Of a stretch of 64,000 nt of DNA, positions 61,578-64,000 are shown piece after piece. This DNA is from Bacteroidota bacterium (GTDB lineage Bacteria; Bacteroidota; Bacteroidia; Chitinophagales; Chitinophagaceae). The stretch covers positions 124,001 through 188,000 of the forward strand of contig JAFDXL010000009.1 of assembly GCA_018267955.1 (NCBI GenBank). Direction: 5' to 3'. Position 1 is the stretch's first letter. Each line of letters opens with the position of its first letter. The position numbers and the translations under genes are program-made. A model generated the notes under the pieces. The model saw only the letters and a list, made by a program, of their open reading frames with translations. It made no database searches and was not told the origin of the DNA.

Positions 61578-62843
61578 TTACTTTAAAATTTTCATTTTCA
61601 CCGTTTCAATGCGGGTGTCACTAACCAGCAGTATGTCAAATTCGTAACGGTTGATAATGATGCGGTCTTTGTGTTTTGGTATGGTTTCGTGGTTGTTGAT
61701 GATAAAGCCCGATAATGTTTCAGACTCATCTGTAGGGAAATTAAAATCGTATTTGTTATTCAGGTATTCCAGTTCCAGACGGCCTGAGAAAATGTATTCA
61801 TTTTCAGAGATCTGCTTCTCCACATGCTCCTGCTCATCATATTCATCATTGATCTCGCCGAATATCTGCTCCAGTACATCTTCCATGGTAACAATGCCAG
61901 CAGTGCCGCCAAATTCATCTATCACCCATGCTATGCTCTTGCGTTCCTTGGTAAACCTGTTCATCAGGTCAACAGCGCTCATAGTTTCAGGCACGGCAGT
62001 GATTGTGTGCAGTACTTCCTTTATCAGTTTGGGCCTGCGGTTCAGGTCCAGGTGATGCAGGTAGCCTACTATATTGTCTATGTTGTTTTCATAGACCACT
62101 ATTTTAGAAAGCTTGGTATCAATAAACTTCTTCTTTACGTCTGCAATAGGTGTATTTATGTCCACGGCTTCCACTTCATTCCTCGGCACCATGCACTTCC
62201 TGATCTTTACATTTACCAGGTAAAGGGCATTTTCAAAAAGTTCGGTATTTACTTCCGCCGTATCTGTTTCGTGGCCATGCAGGCTTTGCTTTACAAATAC
62301 TTCAAGATCTACACGGTTAAATACTTTTTGGTTTTCCTTTATGCGAACGTTGAATAGGTATTTCAGGATGAATTCAGAGATCGATACAAATATTTTTGCT
62401 AGCCACGAAAGCAGGTAATAACTGATCTGCATGGGCACCGCAAATATGGTGAGCACTTGTTCTGCTTTGCTGCGGAATATGGCTTTGGGCAGAAACTCTG
62501 CAAACACAAGTATGATCAGGGTAGCCAGTACGGTGTCTATTAATAGGTGCACATACTGAGAGTCGAACGGTGGCGGAAGCATATCCAGGTAGGGCTTCAC
62601 CAATTGGGTCATCAGCAAGCCATAGATCACCAGCAGGATGTTTACACCCAGCAGGCTGGTACCGATAAATTCGGCGGGGTCTTCCATGAATTTAGACAAG
62701 ATGCGGCCCGACATAGTGCCTTGCTTCTTGCGCAATTCTATATTCAGTTTGTTTACAGAGGTGAATGCTATTTCAATACCTGCAAAGAATCCCATCAGGA
62801 TAATGCAGCCAATGATATATAGTATTAAATGGGATGTATCCAT
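61578..62843 (-). CDS. CNNM/CorC-like membrane protein (DUF21, CBS pair, CorC_HlyC)
   Basis: The 421-aa protein has an N-terminal DUF21 domain with four TM helices (~5-150). A CBS pair follows at ~205-330 (KCMVPRNEVEAVDINTPI, RKSIAWVIDEFGGTAGIVTMEDVLEQIFGEI). A C-terminal CorC_HlyC domain (~340-420) ends in DTRIETVKMKILK. The family is often called hemolysin, but members act in divalent-cation (Mg/Co) transport. The -7 box TATCTTTG at 62851-62858 lies 7 bases before the ATG. Confidence 0.93.
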   Translation of the reverse strand: MDTSHLILYIIGCIILMGFFAGIEIAFTSVNKLNIELRKKQGTMSGRILSKFMEDPAEFIGTSLLGVNILLVIYGLLMTQLVKPYLDMLPPPFDSQYVHLLIDTVLATLIILVFAEFLPKAIFRSKAEQVLTIFAVPMQISYYLLSWLAKIFVSISEFILKYLFNVRIKENQKVFNRVDLEVFVKQSLHGHETDTAEVNTELFENALYLVNVKIRKCMVPRNEVEAVDINTPIADVKKKFIDTKLSKIVVYENNIDNIVGYLHHLDLNRRPKLIKEVLHTITAVPETMSAVDLMNRFTKERKSIAWVIDEFGGTAGIVTMEDVLEQIFGEINDEYDEQEHVEKQISENEYIFSGRLELEYLNNKYDFNFPTDESETLSGFIINNHETIPKHKDRIIINRYEFDILLVSDTRIETVKMKILK

Positions 62844-62850
62844 ATTAAAC

Positions 62851-62858
62851 CAAAGATA
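62851..62858 (-). promoter_or_regulatory. -7 box just before the CNNM-like gene
   Basis: On the minus strand TATCTTTG ends 7 bases before the ATG at 62843. Transcription would begin at or near the start codon. Confidence 0.45.
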
Positions 62859-62874
62859 GTAAAAAGCTGCCGAC

Positions 62875-63444
62875 CTATGCGTTAAGGAATTCCTCTACAG
62901 TTTGTATGAGTTCCTGCGTCGCTATTTCCAGGTCGTCATTCACTACTATACGGTCAAACTGTGGTGCAAATGTCAATTCATAACGTGCTTTATCCAATCG
63001 CTCCTGCAAGGTTTCCGGTGTTTCTGTATTTCTCGCCATCAGGCGCTCTTTCAATACTTCCAGCGATGGCGCTTGTATGAAAATAGTAAGCGAATTGTGC
63101 GGGTATTTTTGCCGTATAGACAAAGCGCCATGTACATCTATATCTACCAATGGTGCTTTCTCCAGGTTCCATATACGCTCTACTTCGGTTTTAAGTGTAC
63201 CATAATACTTGCCGGTATATACCATTTCCCATTCTACAAAAGCATCCTGTTTTATCAGGTCTTTAAATTCCTCTTCGCTGTAGAAATAATAGTCTTTACC
63301 ATGCTGTTCGCCGGGCCTGGGGCTTCGCGTGCAGGCAGATATGGAAAATGCAAGATGATGATACCGGGCAAGCAAACGTTTTACAAGCGTGGTTTTGCCG
63401 GAACCCGATGGTGCAGTAATGATAATGATCTTACCTTCTGTCAA
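62875..63444 (-). CDS. gmk: Guanylate kinase
   Basis: Gmk phosphorylates GMP to GDP. The 189-aa protein has the P-loop TAPSGSGKTTLVKRLL, the GMP-binding SACTRSPRPGEQHGKDYYF and PLVDIDVHGALSIRQKY. The start is a TTG at 63444 (TEGKIIIITAPSG); no ATG fits before the P-loop. Length is normal. Confidence 0.96.
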   Translation of the reverse strand: MTEGKIIIITAPSGSGKTTLVKRLLARYHHLAFSISACTRSPRPGEQHGKDYYFYSEEEFKDLIKQDAFVEWEMVYTGKYYGTLKTEVERIWNLEKAPLVDIDVHGALSIRQKYPHNSLTIFIQAPSLEVLKERLMARNTETPETLQERLDKARYELTFAPQFDRIVVNDDLEIATQELIQTVEEFLNA

Positions 63445-63479
63445 GACAAATAATTAATGGGCTGCAAGATAATAATAAA

Positions 63480-63505
63480 AAAAGGTGCGCTCTTGCACAC
63501 CTTTT
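63480..63505 (-). terminator. Intrinsic terminator of the bacilliredoxin gene
   Basis: On the minus strand an 11-bp stem (AAAAGGTGTGC/GCGCACCTTTT, one G-U pair) with an AAGA loop and a T-run, 20 bases after the stop at 63525. Confidence 0.85.
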
Positions 63506-63524
63506 CATCAATATCAAAAATTTA

Positions 63525-63938
63525 TTAGCAATACTCTTCGAAAGCCTGCATCAGGTTAGCCGCGATCATTTGCGCAGGGCGGCCTTCTATCATGTGGCGT
63601 TCTATCATATGAACCAGTTTGCCATCTTTGAAAAGGGCTATAGCCGGTGATGATGGCGGGTAAGGCAGTAAATAATGCCTTGCCTGTGCAACACCTTCCA
63701 TATCATAGCCCGCAAAGCTGGTATACAAATGATCAGGTTTTTTTGTGGCATTTTTTACAGCCAGCACCACACCCGGACGGGCAGTACCTGCAGCGCAACC
63801 GCATACAGAATTAATGAACAACAGGCTGGTGCCCGATTGCTTCATTGCGTTATCTGCATCAGCAGCAGTTTTTATTTCTTCAAAACCATTGCTTGTAACT
63901 TCAGCCTTCATTGGGGCCACTATTTCTGTAGGATACAT
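63525..63938 (-). CDS. BrxA/BrxB-family bacilliredoxin (YphP/YqiW)
   Basis: The 137-aa thioredoxin-fold protein has the CGC active site in INSVCGCAAGTARPGV. It also has the conserved VHMIERHMIEGRPA stretch near the C-terminus. In Bacillus such proteins remove bacillithiol from proteins; Bacteroidota relatives carry the same motif. A TAATTTTG -7 box lies upstream near 63960. The terminator behind it is good. Confidence 0.93.
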   Translation of the reverse strand: MYPTEIVAPMKAEVTSNGFEEIKTAADADNAMKQSGTSLLFINSVCGCAAGTARPGVVLAVKNATKKPDHLYTSFAGYDMEGVAQARHYLLPYPPSSPAIALFKDGKLVHMIERHMIEGRPAQMIAANLMQAFEEYC

Positions 63939-63973
63939 CTTCGATTAAAATTTGTTACGCAAAATTAAGATTT

Positions 63974-64000
63974 ATGCGGCTAACTGTTGTGATTATACTA
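63974..64000 (+). CDS. Possible start of a gene running off the window
   Basis: ATG at 63974 followed by eight sense codons (MRLTVVIIL), hydrophobic, in the divergent position to the bacilliredoxin gene. Too short to name. Confidence 0.3.

Overview
The window comes from a member of the Bacteroidota, most likely Chitinophagaceae or a close relative. The evidence is a T9SS/gliding-type C-terminal sorting protein, a DUF4465/BtuG-like/BtuB vitamin B12 operon behind a cobalamin riboswitch, TTTG-N19-TAnnTTTG promoters typical of the phylum, an ECF sigma factor paired with a TM/outer-membrane protein, and moderately AT-rich housekeeping genes with weak Shine-Dalgarno sequences. I saw no rRNA, tRNA, CRISPR array, transposase or integrase.

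Layout. 1-4450 (minus strand): start of a DegP/HtrA protease, then efp-accB-accC with a terminator, and hutI. 4.5-9.1 kb: a secreted lipase, a small lipoprotein, a C45 Ntn-hydrolase and a GT2-DUF2062 fusion. 9.3-12.6 kb: a phytochrome module made of a response regulator, a bacteriophytochrome kinase and a heme oxygenase. 12.8-18.2 kb: an ABC-F ATPase, a CWC protein, a transglutaminase-like membrane protein and rlmB. 18.2-23.2 kb: promoter, cobalamin riboswitch, then DUF4465-T9SS protein, BtuG-like lipoprotein and BtuB-like receptor. 23.6-26.9 kb: ECF sigma factor, its membrane partner and a queuosine precursor transporter.

27.2-33.79 kb is an AT-rich island and the most unusual part of the window. 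It encodes a class I lanthipeptide pathway on the minus strand: two proteins built from three copies of an unassigned ~130-residue domain ending in CxC, a precursor peptide with a Bacteroidota-type leader and five core cysteines, LanC and full-length LanB. A divergent NarL/LuxR regulator on the plus strand lacks the phospho-acceptor Asp. Three TACGTA boxes lie between the two arms. The island sits inside a diheme-type cytochrome c gene. The 5' remnant (signal anchor plus first CxxCH) lies at 27005-27226, the 3' remnant at 33794-33904 with the original terminator behind it, and the middle of the gene is gone. No dedicated transporter, leader peptidase or immunity gene is recognisable in the island.

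33.9-38.5 kb: acetyltransferases, DoxX, an acyltransferase and ndk. 38.6-47.3 kb: DHH phosphoesterase, four tandem FKBP isomerases, an M1 peptidase and mutS. 47.3-55.5 kb: YdcF-like protein, a probably abundant secreted protein with a G-poor CA-rich leader, a transglutaminase-like protein, an amino acid permease, pruA and a MATE transporter. 55.8-64 kb: secreted Cys-rich protein, pth, a PKD/gliding C-terminal-domain protein, hldD, 3-hydroxyanthranilate dioxygenase, a CNNM/CorC-like protein, gmk and a bacilliredoxin.
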